Assembly: GCA_038236965.1 (NCBI GenBank)
Contig: JBBRZF010000020.1
Location: 1 to 31,555 of the forward strand
DNA length: 31,555 nucleotides
Direction of reading: 5' to 3'
Source of the DNA: JBBRZF01 sp038236965
GTDB taxonomy: Bacteria; Acidobacteriota; Terriglobia; Terriglobales; Acidobacteriaceae
Shown: positions 6,792 to 13,605 of the stretch, piece after piece
How positions within the stretch are numbered: position 1 is the stretch's first letter
Layout of the letters: every line of letters starts with the position of its first letter
Position numbers and translations under genes: made by a program
Notes under the pieces: generated by a model
Database searches by the model: none
Told to the model about the DNA's origin: nothing
The model's input: the letters and a program-made list of their open reading frames with translations, nothing else

Positions 6792-8075
6792 CTACGCCTT
6801 GTGTTTCCGGTTGGAAAGCAGGTACTCGAGATATCGCGACTGCATCTGCTGACTCGCCATCGCCTGCTTGATCGGCGGCAATTTCAGGATCACTCCGAGA
6901 ATAGCCGCCATCGCGCGATGACTCGCCAACGCCTGGTTGTCGAAAATAAGGTCCTGCAGTTTGCCGCGCTCGATGGCCATCAGCACGGTGCGGTGAGCCG
7001 TGTTCACCGGAGTGATGACGCGTTTCTTCCGGGTCTTGAGAGTGATCGCCTTGGTCCGGCACACACGCTCGCAGACTCCGCAGCCGAGGCAGACCGTCTC
7101 GTCCAGCTTCGCCTTCTTTTTCTTCGGGTGTTTCGGATCGCTGGCACTGATCTCGCCCATCGCCGCCACCGGACACACCTCCACGCACTTGCCGCACCCC
7201 GAACACAAAGACTTTTCAATCTCCGGCAGAAAATTTGTAGTGTTGATGGGATTGAATGAGGCAAAGCGTTTGACGGCGAGCATCGCTTCGCAACAACATC
7301 CGCAGCAATTGCAGATGAACGAAACGCGTTCGCGGACATTTTCGCCGAACTGCACCAGGTTGTGCTCCGTCGCTTGTTGCAGCAGATCGGCGCATTCCTG
7401 CTTGTCCACCTGCCGGGCGATGCCGTGTTTGATCAGCGAGCGGGCCGTGGAGTTGAAGGTCATGCAGATGTCCATCGGGGCGTCGCAGGCGCGGTCAAGA
7501 TGCATCGCCTTGTGCCGGCAGTAACAGGTGCCGATGCCTATATGCGAGGCCGTTTCTATGACCTCCGAAGCGCGCTCGTAATCCAGCACGTGCAGTGCGT
7601 TCTCGCCGGAGAGGGCACCTTCGTTCACGAAGACGCGACCGACGTTGGTTTCTCCGGCGAATAAGGCCTTTACGAATTCGTCCTCCACGTTCAGGTATTG
7701 GTGAAAAAGTTCGGCCAGCAATTTCTGGTCGTAACGATCGCCTATCCGCATCATCGAGAATTCAAAGAACCCGGCCATGGGTGGCGGCATCACGAAGGCC
7801 TGCTCGCCGTGCATCCGTGTGTCGAGCATCATGCCGCGCGAGGCAAGATTCTCCAGGATGTTACGCGTCTCCGTTTCGTTCTTTTTCCAGATGTCGGCGG
7901 CTGCCCCGATCGTGAACGGCTTGATGGGGAGCAGCGCGATTAATTCCGCTTCTTCGGAGGTGAACAGTACTTCGAGGATACGGAATAGAAGCTCGGTAGG
8001 TGGAGCCCCTTGCGGAAACCGGTTGAGACGCGCGGAAAGCTTTCGGTAACTCTCTTTGACCGTGTGGTGGGACAT
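6792..8075 (-). CDS. Multi-cluster 4Fe-4S protein with N-terminal winged-helix-like region
   Basis: A 427-residue protein. Residues about 25-95 look like a winged helix (TELLFRILEVLFTSEEAELIA, then NETETRNILENLASRGM). A Cys region CYCRH...C...C (Cys184, 186, 197, 204) follows, then a very dense CNCCGCCC (Cys255-262). Next come two ferredoxin motifs, CSGCGKCVEVCP (Cys291-301) and CLGCGVCERVC (Cys329-339), enough for two 4Fe-4S clusters. The C-terminal 80 residues are helical and basic. It probably moves electrons in the cytoplasm and may sense redox state through the N-terminal domain; that is inference. Start ATG 8075 follows GAGGGGAG. It converges on the radical SAM gene, an Fe-S enzyme that needs low-potential electrons, so a functional link is possible. 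Confidence 0.85.
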   Translation of the reverse strand: MSHHTVKESYRKLSARLNRFPQGAPPTELLFRILEVLFTSEEAELIALLPIKPFTIGAAADIWKKNETETRNILENLASRGMMLDTRMHGEQAFVMPPPMAGFFEFSMMRIGDRYDQKLLAELFHQYLNVEDEFVKALFAGETNVGRVFVNEGALSGENALHVLDYERASEVIETASHIGIGTCYCRHKAMHLDRACDAPMDICMTFNSTARSLIKHGIARQVDKQECADLLQQATEHNLVQFGENVRERVSFICNCCGCCCEAMLAVKRFASFNPINTTNFLPEIEKSLCSGCGKCVEVCPVAAMGEISASDPKHPKKKKAKLDETVCLGCGVCERVCRTKAITLKTRKKRVITPVNTAHRTVLMAIERGKLQDLIFDNQALASHRAMAAILGVILKLPPIKQAMASQQMQSRYLEYLLSNRKHKA

Positions 8076-8153
8076 CGTCTGCTCCCCTCGACGCTTTCGA
8101 TAACCACAATCGCACTATACGCCCGCCGGCGATGGGGAGAAAAGGGAAGGCAC

Positions 8154-8186
8154 AACAAAGCCCGCCTGAAATTGGCGGGCTTTGTT
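8154..8186. terminator. Hairpin terminator after the two-component operon
   Basis: A 13-bp perfect stem (AACAAAGCCCGCC / GGCGGGCTTTGTT) with a 7-base loop. It sits 15 bases past the stop of the response regulator, with T-rich arms in both directions. Confidence 0.85.
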
Positions 8187-8200
8187 ATCTCCTCCCCGGC

Positions 8201-8872
8201 CTATTTGCCGGGCGAGGCGATCTTGTTGTTGATGGCGAACAGCGCCAGCTCCAGTCGGCTGGAGACGCCTACTTTGTCGAAGATATTGGTCAGGTGGTGC
8301 TTCACCGTGTCTTCGCTGAGTGAGAACTTCTGCGCGATTTCCTTATTGCTCAATCCATGGACGATGGTGCCCAGTATCTCCAGTTCGCGGCGTGTCAGCC
8401 CAAAAGCCTTCCCCGGCGACTGGGTATCGGTCACCGCGCGTTCGCGCAGGTATTGCACCATGTCGCCCACAGCTTCCCGATCCACCCAGAACTGTCCATT
8501 AACCACCGTGTGAATGCTCTTGATCAACAGTTGCGTGGCCGAATCTTTCATAACGATTCCGCGCGCTCCCATCTGCAATGCCTCAACGATCTGGCGTTTT
8601 TCTATCGCCGCCGTCAGCAGGATCACGCGGACGGCCGCTCCCGAAGTCGAAAGTTCGCGCAGCGTTTCCAGCCCCGGCATCCTGGGCATTGCCAGGTCGA
8701 GCAGCAATCCGTCGGGCTTGTTTTGCTGGACCAACGCAATGGCTTCGGAGCCATCGGCAGCTTCTCCCACCACCTGCAAGTCCGCTTCGGATTCCAGCAA
8801 CCGCCTCAATCCATCGCGGAATATTGTGTGGTCGTCGGCAATGACGATGCGGATCTTCGAACGTTTATCCAT
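8201..8872 (-). CDS. NarL/LuxR-family response regulator
   Basis: A 223-residue two-component regulator. The receiver domain (residues 6-125) has the acidic pair Asp13/Asp14, phospho-acceptor Asp59 (GLLLDL), the switch Thr in VILLTA and Lys109 (MKD). The C-terminal LuxR-type helix-turn-helix is clear: LTRRELEILGTIVHGLSNKEIA, then SEDTVKHHLTNIFDKVGVSSRLE. Phosphorylation by the partner kinase should let it dimerise and bind promoters. ATG 8872 overlaps the kinase stop by 8 bases, so translation is probably coupled. The reading frame stays open upstream, but only antisense-like codons lie there. The targets are not known. Confidence 0.93.
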   Translation of the reverse strand: MDKRSKIRIVIADDHTIFRDGLRRLLESEADLQVVGEAADGSEAIALVQQNKPDGLLLDLAMPRMPGLETLRELSTSGAAVRVILLTAAIEKRQIVEALQMGARGIVMKDSATQLLIKSIHTVVNGQFWVDREAVGDMVQYLRERAVTDTQSPGKAFGLTRRELEILGTIVHGLSNKEIAQKFSLSEDTVKHHLTNIFDKVGVSSRLELALFAINNKIASPGK

Positions 8873-10634
8873 GAGCGACTTGTCCTTTTTGCGGCAAAGA
8901 TATTTCCAGGCGCGCGCCCTCGCCGGGAGTGGAGTCGATGTGTAACTCGCCTCCCATGCTGCGAACGCGTTCCTTGATGATGGCCGGTCCCTTGCGTAAC
9001 CTGTCGAGTTCCTCAAGAGAAAGTTTTCCCGTGAATTCGAAGCCGCGACCGTCATCATCTACCATCAGCTGCCAGCACCCGTTCTCGCGCGCAAAGCGCA
9101 CCAGAACGTTGTGGGCCGATGCATGTTTCCGGATGTTGACCAACGCTTCCTGGAGGATGCGCGCAAATTCGCGGCACCCATGCGGACTCAATTCCACCTC
9201 CTGCAGGTCGGAAGCGAAGCTGGCTGCGATGCCCGTATCTCGCCGGAAGCGGTCAACCGTCTCGGCCAGAAACTCGATGAACTGCTGCGGACCCATATCC
9301 ACCGGACGCATCTGCTGCATCAGTTCCCGCAGATTCAGCACTTCCTTTTGCAGCAACTGTTGTACGTGTCCCAGGTCAGGAGCCATGGGGGACGCGTCTC
9401 GTTCTGCCGCGCGGCGCAGAACGTCAACCTGCATCTCCACCGAGATGATCGACTGTATGGCGCCATCGTGCAGTTCCCGCGCTACTCTGGCGCGCTCCAC
9501 AGCGCCCGCTCGACTACGCAACCGCCGAACCAGGTACACGCTGAACAGCGAAGGCGCCAGCCTTCGCAACAGTTCGTCGGCAAACCGAAGTTCGCGCTCC
9601 ACGTTCCTGCCAACCTGCGCATCCACCAGGAACAGACGTCCCGACCACTCTTCTCCCATTCGATAGCCGCAGGCCAGCACCGACTCGAAACTCTCGGTCA
9701 GAAACGGAAGCATTGGCAGCTCTGCCCGCGGGCTCTGTTCGTAACCCGCATCCAGCGCAAAGAACTGTATCTTCGACGAGCTTTTACGCGCAAAAAATGT
9801 GCGCGGCTCCAAACTCATCATGAACCGCTCGGGAGCCTGCGCCACCAGTTCGCGATGATAGGGACGCACTCCCTCCGTCAGCGGCGAAAGTTGCCACAAG
9901 AAGATCCGTCCCGTGGCGTGGTTCTGCAACAATACGTACGCTTTGCGGGTAGCAAAGATCCGGACATACTCCTGTGTCACCTCTTGCAAACTCGCAGGCC
10001 AGCCCCGATCGGCGTGCACCATCGACAGCACGCGATTGATCACCGTGCTCTGCGCGCGTTGTTCTTTGGCGATCTCGGCAAGATACCCGACCAGGAATCC
10101 CACTATCAGCGCGTAAGAGGAGCGAATGATGAGGCGGTTCAGTTCGAACTGCCCTTCCAGCATCTGTATCTGGCTCGACCCGGCGGTGAGCACCACCGCC
10201 TCCAGATCGAGCAGTCCTATTCCGACAACAGCCGTCGTCAATGCTTCAGGGAATCCCCAGCGGAAGCCCGCACCGATCAGCGCGGAACCAAAGAATACGA
10301 AGAACGGACTATGTGGGCCCGCCGTGAAGAGCGTGATGAGCGCGGAAAAAAGCAAGTCCACGACGTGCAGCACGATCACGAGCCGTGGAGACGATGAGTG
10401 ATATCGAAGCCAGATCAGGAGTTCGACGGAATAGACAGTCCAGCAAACGATAAGCGCGTAAGCGACGTTTCTGTAAGCGATGGGATCGGGCGGGTCGAAA
10501 TAGACGGCGAGCAGCGCGATGGACGCGAGCGAGGCGCGCGCAACCCCGAGAACGCGTTCCACACTGTCGCGGTCGGACTGCGATGGGGGTGCGTTCAACC
10601 GGGTTAAAAAGCGAAATGACTTGGGCCAGAGCAA
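8865..10634 (-). CDS. Membrane sensor histidine kinase (HisKA_3, NarX/DesK-like)
   Basis: A 589-residue kinase. Five or six hydrophobic segments lie between about residues 30 and 187, with little periplasmic loop, so the signal may be sensed in or near the membrane. Residues about 200-370 form a soluble region of GAF-like size. The dimerisation domain has the phospho-accepting His389 in RARVARELHDGAIQSI, the HisKA_3 signature. The ATPase domain has the N box (EALVNIRKHA, Asn500), G1 (DDDGRGF, 526-532) and G2 (GGELHIDSTPGEGARLEI). It phosphorylates the overlapping response regulator. The start is uncertain: TTG 10634 is the first in-frame start but has no good Shine-Dalgarno, and later GTG/TTG codons would shorten it by 10-30 residues. 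Confidence 0.9.
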   Translation of the reverse strand: MLWPKSFRFLTRLNAPPSQSDRDSVERVLGVARASLASIALLAVYFDPPDPIAYRNVAYALIVCWTVYSVELLIWLRYHSSSPRLVIVLHVVDLLFSALITLFTAGPHSPFFVFFGSALIGAGFRWGFPEALTTAVVGIGLLDLEAVVLTAGSSQIQMLEGQFELNRLIIRSSYALIVGFLVGYLAEIAKEQRAQSTVINRVLSMVHADRGWPASLQEVTQEYVRIFATRKAYVLLQNHATGRIFLWQLSPLTEGVRPYHRELVAQAPERFMMSLEPRTFFARKSSSKIQFFALDAGYEQSPRAELPMLPFLTESFESVLACGYRMGEEWSGRLFLVDAQVGRNVERELRFADELLRRLAPSLFSVYLVRRLRSRAGAVERARVARELHDGAIQSIISVEMQVDVLRRAAERDASPMAPDLGHVQQLLQKEVLNLRELMQQMRPVDMGPQQFIEFLAETVDRFRRDTGIAASFASDLQEVELSPHGCREFARILQEALVNIRKHASAHNVLVRFARENGCWQLMVDDDGRGFEFTGKLSLEELDRLRKGPAIIKERVRSMGGELHIDSTPGEGARLEISLPQKGQVAHG

Positions 10635-11015
10635 ATGTTTTTATCCCGGCGAATCTAAAGATTATTCGCCAAACGGTGCCTATGTCGCAACTCCATCAAA
10701 GTGGTAGTCAATTTGGCCGTCAGATTCAAGGATTGCGAAGAGCGGACTCGTTTGCAAAGTGGTAAAGGGTCACGGGAGGATGTGATTCAACTCACTGCGA
10801 AGCAGATTGTTCCGGCCTAGTGTGAAAGTGCTGAAGACCCGCAGCGCCCAGTTTAGCGCCGCCGGTTGCAGGCAGGCGCTCGGCAGATGGTTCGTCCCAG
10901 GGCGCCGGCAGGAGGAGTATGCGGTCCACGTCCAAGCTCCCGCCCATTCGTTCCGTCGCCCGACGGGAACCTCCACCTTTTTGCTCCCACAACTCCGAAG
11001 CCAAAGGAGCACACC
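10635..11015. other. Gene-free stretch between kinase and secreted protein genes
   Basis: Apart from the inverted repeat at 10648-10670 and the Shine-Dalgarno AAAGGAG at 11003-11009, I see no gene or recognisable promoter here. A short frame from 10919 with AGGAGG upstream exists, but its codons look non-coding. Confidence 0.5.
10648..10670. promoter_or_regulatory. Inverted repeat upstream of the kinase gene
   Basis: GGCGAAT and ATTCGCC form a 7-bp inverted repeat around a 9-base centre, 13 bases before the TTG start of the kinase. It could be an operator or an mRNA leader hairpin. Confidence 0.35.
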
Positions 11016-11447
11016 ATGAAATCTCCAGCTTATTTGAAACTACTCAGTCTCATTGCGATCGTCGTGCTGTCGATCGCGCCCTTAGTGCTTGCCCAAAAGG
11101 CCTCCGACACGAAAAGACCTGCGACGAAATATGATGCAACCAGCGAGGTAAAACTGAACGGGACCATCGAGGAGGTCAAACTCGACCCGGCCGAAAATGA
11201 AGGAACGCATGTGCTGCTGAAGTCCGGAGGGGAAACCATTCTCGTCCACGTCGGTCCGCCGGAATTCTTGAAGGAATACGACGTGAACTTGGCCAAAGGC
11301 GACCAGATCACCGTGGTGGGCTCCAAACTGAAAATCGACGGTGCCGACGAATTGCTCGCCAAGGAGATCACCAAGGGTGACAACACCGCGACCCTGCGCG
11401 ATAAAAAAGGCGTGCCGGTCTGGCAGTTGTTCCCCAAAAAAAGATAG
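11016..11447 (+). CDS. Secreted small protein, OB-fold-like, function unknown
   Basis: A 143-residue protein with a clean signal peptide (LKLLSLIAIVVLSIAPLVLA, cleavage near residue 26). The mature part, about 115 residues, reads as a compact beta barrel: KLNGTIEEVKLD, THVLLKSGGETILVHVGP, then KGDQITVVGSKLKIDG and ELLAKEITKGDNTATLRDKKGVPVW. The order (strand, glycine turn, GD-x-I-x-V-x-G-S) recalls exported OB-fold proteins, and the ending LRDKKGVPVW is common in periplasmic proteins of this type. No enzyme motif is seen; ligand or metal binding is a guess. ATG 11016 is fixed by AAAGGAG at 11003-11009. It lies 59 bases before an OsmC-family gene, so the two may be co-transcribed in an envelope or oxidative-stress setting. 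Confidence 0.78.
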   Translation: MKSPAYLKLLSLIAIVVLSIAPLVLAQKASDTKRPATKYDATSEVKLNGTIEEVKLDPAENEGTHVLLKSGGETILVHVGPPEFLKEYDVNLAKGDQITVVGSKLKIDGADELLAKEITKGDNTATLRDKKGVPVWQLFPKKR

Positions 11448-11506
11448 GACGTCTGGAACCCAAACTCGTTTTTCGATGTGCAGTGCCTTTTAAAAAGGGG
11501 TAAGCC

Positions 11507-11965
11507 ATGGAGAACAGATACGAGTTCAAGGCAACAGCTTATTGGGTGCTTGCGCGACGGGGAATCGTCTCCGCAGACGCAGTGCCCCAGGCCGTGGAAT
11601 TTGCCGCCCCGGCCCAGTTCGGCGGCGAGAGCGAGATGTGGACCCCGGAACACTTCCTCCTGGCCTCCATCGCATCCTGCTTCGTCAGCACTTTTCGCGC
11701 TCTGGCCGAATACAACAAGTTTGATACCGTCGCTCTCGACGTCTCAGCCGAAGGCACGCTCGACAAGGAACCCGGTGGATACCGCTTCACCGAAATTCGG
11801 GTGAAACCGCTATTAACCCTCGCGTCCGAAGAAGAGCGCGAACGTGCTTTCAAGCTACTCGATAAAGCAGAGAAAGCCTCCCTGATCAATCGCTCCCTAA
11901 GCTGTCGCGTCATTCTCGACCCCATCGTCGAAGTCAGCGACATGGTGGCCGAAACAAGTTACTAA
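11507..11965 (+). CDS. OsmC/Ohr-family peroxidase-like protein
   Basis: A 152-residue OsmC-fold protein, normal for the family. The two redox Cys are visible: Cys58 in LLASIASCFVSTFRALAEYN, at the start of the long central helix, and Cys133 in NRSLSCRVIL. The conserved glycine-rich strand AQFGGESEMWTPEHF precedes the first. Members reduce organic hydroperoxides in the cytoplasm with these two thiols; the substrate and reductant here are unknown. The start ATG 11507 has a purine-rich AAAAAGGGG upstream. It ends 48 bases before a strong terminator at 12013. It may be co-transcribed with the secreted protein gene in front. Confidence 0.9.
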   Translation: MENRYEFKATAYWVLARRGIVSADAVPQAVEFAAPAQFGGESEMWTPEHFLLASIASCFVSTFRALAEYNKFDTVALDVSAEGTLDKEPGGYRFTEIRVKPLLTLASEEERERAFKLLDKAEKASLINRSLSCRVILDPIVEVSDMVAETSY

Positions 11966-12012
11966 GCAGATATGGTACGAGGCAGTAGGTACCAGGACAC
12001 CCTGTAACTCTT

Positions 12013-12040
12013 AAGCGCGCCCTTTGCGGCGCGCTTTCTT
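12013..12040 (+). terminator. Rho-independent terminator after the OsmC-family gene
   Basis: A 9-bp GC-rich stem (AAGCGCGCC / GGCGCGCTT) with loop CTTTGC, followed by TTCTTC. Confidence 0.88.
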
Positions 12041-12108
12041 CATTAAACACCTTGCCTGGACTCTGCACTAACTCCGCAGCGTCAGATGCCCCGCCCTACT
12101 TCTCCCCC

Positions 12109-12157
12109 ACTCTCGTCATCCCGACCGCAGCGCAGCGTAGCGGAGGGGCCTTTTGTT
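12109..12157 (+). repeat. Dispersed repeat, copy 1
   Basis: A 49-bp unit beginning ACTCTCGTCATCCCGACC and ending near CCTTTTGTT. A second copy with two mismatches starts at 12181. The GTCATCC...AGCGGAGGG...CCTTT pattern resembles dispersed intergenic elements known from many soil bacteria. Confidence 0.85.
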
Positions 12158-12180
12158 CTTCTTCTTTTCACTCCCCCACC

Positions 12181-12229
12181 ACTCTCGTCATCCCGACCGC
12201 AGCGCAGCGTAGCGGAGGGACCTTTCGTT
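12181..12229 (+). repeat. Dispersed repeat, copy 2
   Basis: Same 49-bp unit as at 12109, in the same orientation, 72 bases further on. Two substitutions separate the copies. Confidence 0.85.
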
Positions 12230-12406
12230 TTAACCCGGCTAGACCGAACACTGCGCTTCACAAGCTCTTCAGATTCACGCTCCGCGCTCCGCAATTTTCA
12301 GATTCGCAATTCGCTGCGCCCCGGCACGCCGCACCGCTTTCCGGCACGCACCAATCAACCACGCCCGTTCCGGCACGCCGCGCCATCCTTAACTTCGCCG
12401 GAACCT

Positions 12407-12452
12407 GTCGCCGCAGGCGACGGAATTCGTTACCCACCACGGCAGTGGTGGG
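12407..12452. repeat. Two small adjacent hairpins
   Basis: GTCGCC-GCA-GGCGAC (12407-12421) and CCCACCAC-GGCA-GTGGTGGG (12433-12452) are perfect stem-loops 11 bases apart. They resemble REP-type intergenic hairpins. Confidence 0.6.
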
Positions 12453-12469
12453 GGACCGCGTCGCTTCGC

Positions 12470-12501
12470 TTTTCTTCGTGCCTTCGCCTCTTCGCGGTGA
12501 A
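12470..12501 (+). repeat. Dispersed repeat shared with 28388-28419
   Basis: TTTTCTTCGTGCCTTCG followed by TCTTCG-CGGTGAA-like sequence. The same 32-base unit, with three mismatches, occurs upstream of priA at 28388-28419, 16 kb away. Confidence 0.7.
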
Positions 12502-12600
12502 CCGCCGACACAACCGACGCCCTGCTCCTCACAATGATCCTCAGATTCGCATTTCGCACTTCGCAATTCGCATTGTTCTTGGACGTTGACTCTCGCCTTC

Positions 12601-12640
12601 AATGACTCAATGACTCAATGACTAAATGACTCAATAACTC
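12601..12640 (+). repeat. 8-bp tandem repeat
   Basis: Five tandem copies of AATGACTC, three exact and two with one change each. Confidence 0.9.
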
Positions 12641-12778
12641 AATCGCCCAAATTCTTGTCAAGCCCCTCCAAGCCCTCAAAACGACCTAACCTGCTCATTA
12701 AAAACAGAAAATATTCCGTCCGTGGATGTCCAGTTGACCCCCTCCAATCTGTCATACTAGATATAGAGACAAAACAAG

Positions 12779-12812
12779 GGCCGCGCCTAATAAGCGCGGC
12801 CTTCTCGATTTT
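12779..12812 (+). terminator. Terminator-like hairpin without an upstream gene
   Basis: An 8-bp perfect GC stem (GGCCGCGC / GCGCGGCC) with a 7-base loop, followed by TTCTCGATTTT. No coding gene ends just upstream. It may close a short transcript starting near 12770. Confidence 0.5.
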
Positions 12813-12839
12813 GACTTTGACGTTGCCTTCGAACTTACT

Positions 12840-12992
12840 GGCAACTGGCAATCGGCAACTGGCAACTGGCAACCGGCAACTGGCAACTGGCAACCGGCAA
12901 CTGGCAACCGGCAACTGGCAACTGGCAACTGGCAACTGGCAATCGGCAATCGGCAACTGGCAACCGGCAACTGGCAACCGGCAACGGCAACT
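12840..12992 (+). repeat. 7-bp tandem array (21 units)
   Basis: Twenty-one copies of GGCAAYY plus one 6-base slip unit at 12980-12985. Three variants occur: GGCAACT (most), GGCAACC and GGCAATC. There are no spacers, so it is a minisatellite and not a CRISPR. It is intergenic between the OsmC-family gene and the end of the heat-shock operon. Confidence 0.97.
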
Positions 12993-13046
12993 GCCCTCAG
13001 CCAACTGCTTTGTTATCAAGATTTTGGCACCTAAAGCCATACAGCT

Positions 13047-13081
13047 CAATATTTTAGCGTCATCTCCCCGCTAAAATATTG
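13047..13081. repeat. 13-bp perfect inverted repeat
   Basis: CAATATTTTAGCG and CGCTAAAATATTG flank a 9-base loop, about 65 bases past the hspR stop. The AT-rich stem lacks a T-run on the minus strand, so a terminator role for the heat-shock operon is possible but unproven. Confidence 0.6.
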
Positions 13082-13145
13082 AAAACAAGCAACTTAAAAA
13101 AAGGAAAACAGGGGAGGGGGGAGCCCTAGACCTGGAATGCCGTCC

Positions 13146-13541
13146 TCAGCGACGCTTGTCGCGCGGTTCCGCCGTGACAACAACCGTAGGCTTGCGCATG
13201 GGCACAATCGCATTCGGAGAGGCCATCTGCGCGCGAGCGGCCACTTCCTGCTGCACGTAGCGCACGAAGTCCTGCATCTGCTGTTGCATCTGTTCCATCT
13301 TCTCCCTCATGTTGAGGATGATGGCCATGCCGGCAATGTTCACCCCAAGGTCGCGCGCCAGCGACAGGATGAACTCCAGCCGCTTCAGGTCTTCTTCCGT
13401 GTACAGACGAGTGTTTCCTTCGCTGCGAGACGGCTTGAGAAGTCCCTCGCGCTCGTACAGGCGCAGCGTCTGAGGATGTATCTCGTACATCTCCGCGACG
13501 ACGGAGATCATGTAAGCGCCTTTTGATTTTCGTTTCGTCAT
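13146..13541 (-). CDS. hspR: MerR-family heat-shock repressor HspR
   Basis: A 131-residue MerR-type regulator. The N-terminal winged helix-turn-helix (residues 10-75) reads GAYMISVVAEMYEIHPQTLRLYEREGLL without a long break from the HspR pattern (ISV...HPQTLR.YE). It goes on with NTRLYTEEDLKRLEFI and DLGVNIAGMAIIL. A Met/Gln-rich coiled coil (about residues 78-105) should give the dimer. No effector domain follows, as expected for HspR, which uses DnaK as co-repressor in studied species. It is the last gene of the dnaK operon and an HspR-type operator overlaps the dnaK promoter, so autoregulation is likely. ATG 13541 is used; an ATG at residue 11 would remove part of the conserved start. Confidence 0.9.
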   Translation of the reverse strand: MTKRKSKGAYMISVVAEMYEIHPQTLRLYEREGLLKPSRSEGNTRLYTEEDLKRLEFILSLARDLGVNIAGMAIILNMREKMEQMQQQMQDFVRYVQQEVAARAQMASPNAIVPMRKPTVVVTAEPRDKRR

Positions 13542-13605
13542 AAGCAAGCTGTCAGCTTTCAGCTCTCAGTTCGCGAACAGGGATTTTTAGCCTCTGAATC
13601 GCAAC

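Larger units (their letters stand above)
11966..13145. other. 1.2-kb gene-free, repeat-rich spacer
   Basis: This stretch holds the OsmC terminator, a pair of 49-bp direct repeats, small hairpins, an 8-bp tandem repeat, a terminator-like hairpin, a 7-bp tandem array and a 13-bp inverted repeat, each listed separately. Open frames across it translate into repeat-driven or arginine/proline-rich strings and are not credible genes. Confidence 0.75.

Noticed and set aside
9111..10397. 428-residue open frame antisense to the histidine kinase
   Set aside because: Composition is Arg/His/Gln-rich with no motif, and the kinase on the other strand has all catalytic boxes.
10919..11134. 71-residue frame with AGGAGG just ahead
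   Set aside because: It overlaps the well-supported gene at 11016 in another frame, its spacing to the AGGAGG is too short, and its composition is non-coding-like.
12086..12589. Coding gene in the repeat spacer
   Set aside because: The frame runs through direct repeats and hairpins, and the protein is Arg/Ser/Pro-rich with no recognisable domain.
12840..12992. CRISPR array
   Set aside because: The units are contiguous 7-mers with no spacers, and no cas gene is in view.
12655..13074. Open frames through the 7-bp array on both strands
   Set aside because: A 7-bp unit stays open in several frames and gives repeats such as QLATGNR. There is no ribosome binding site or non-repeat domain.
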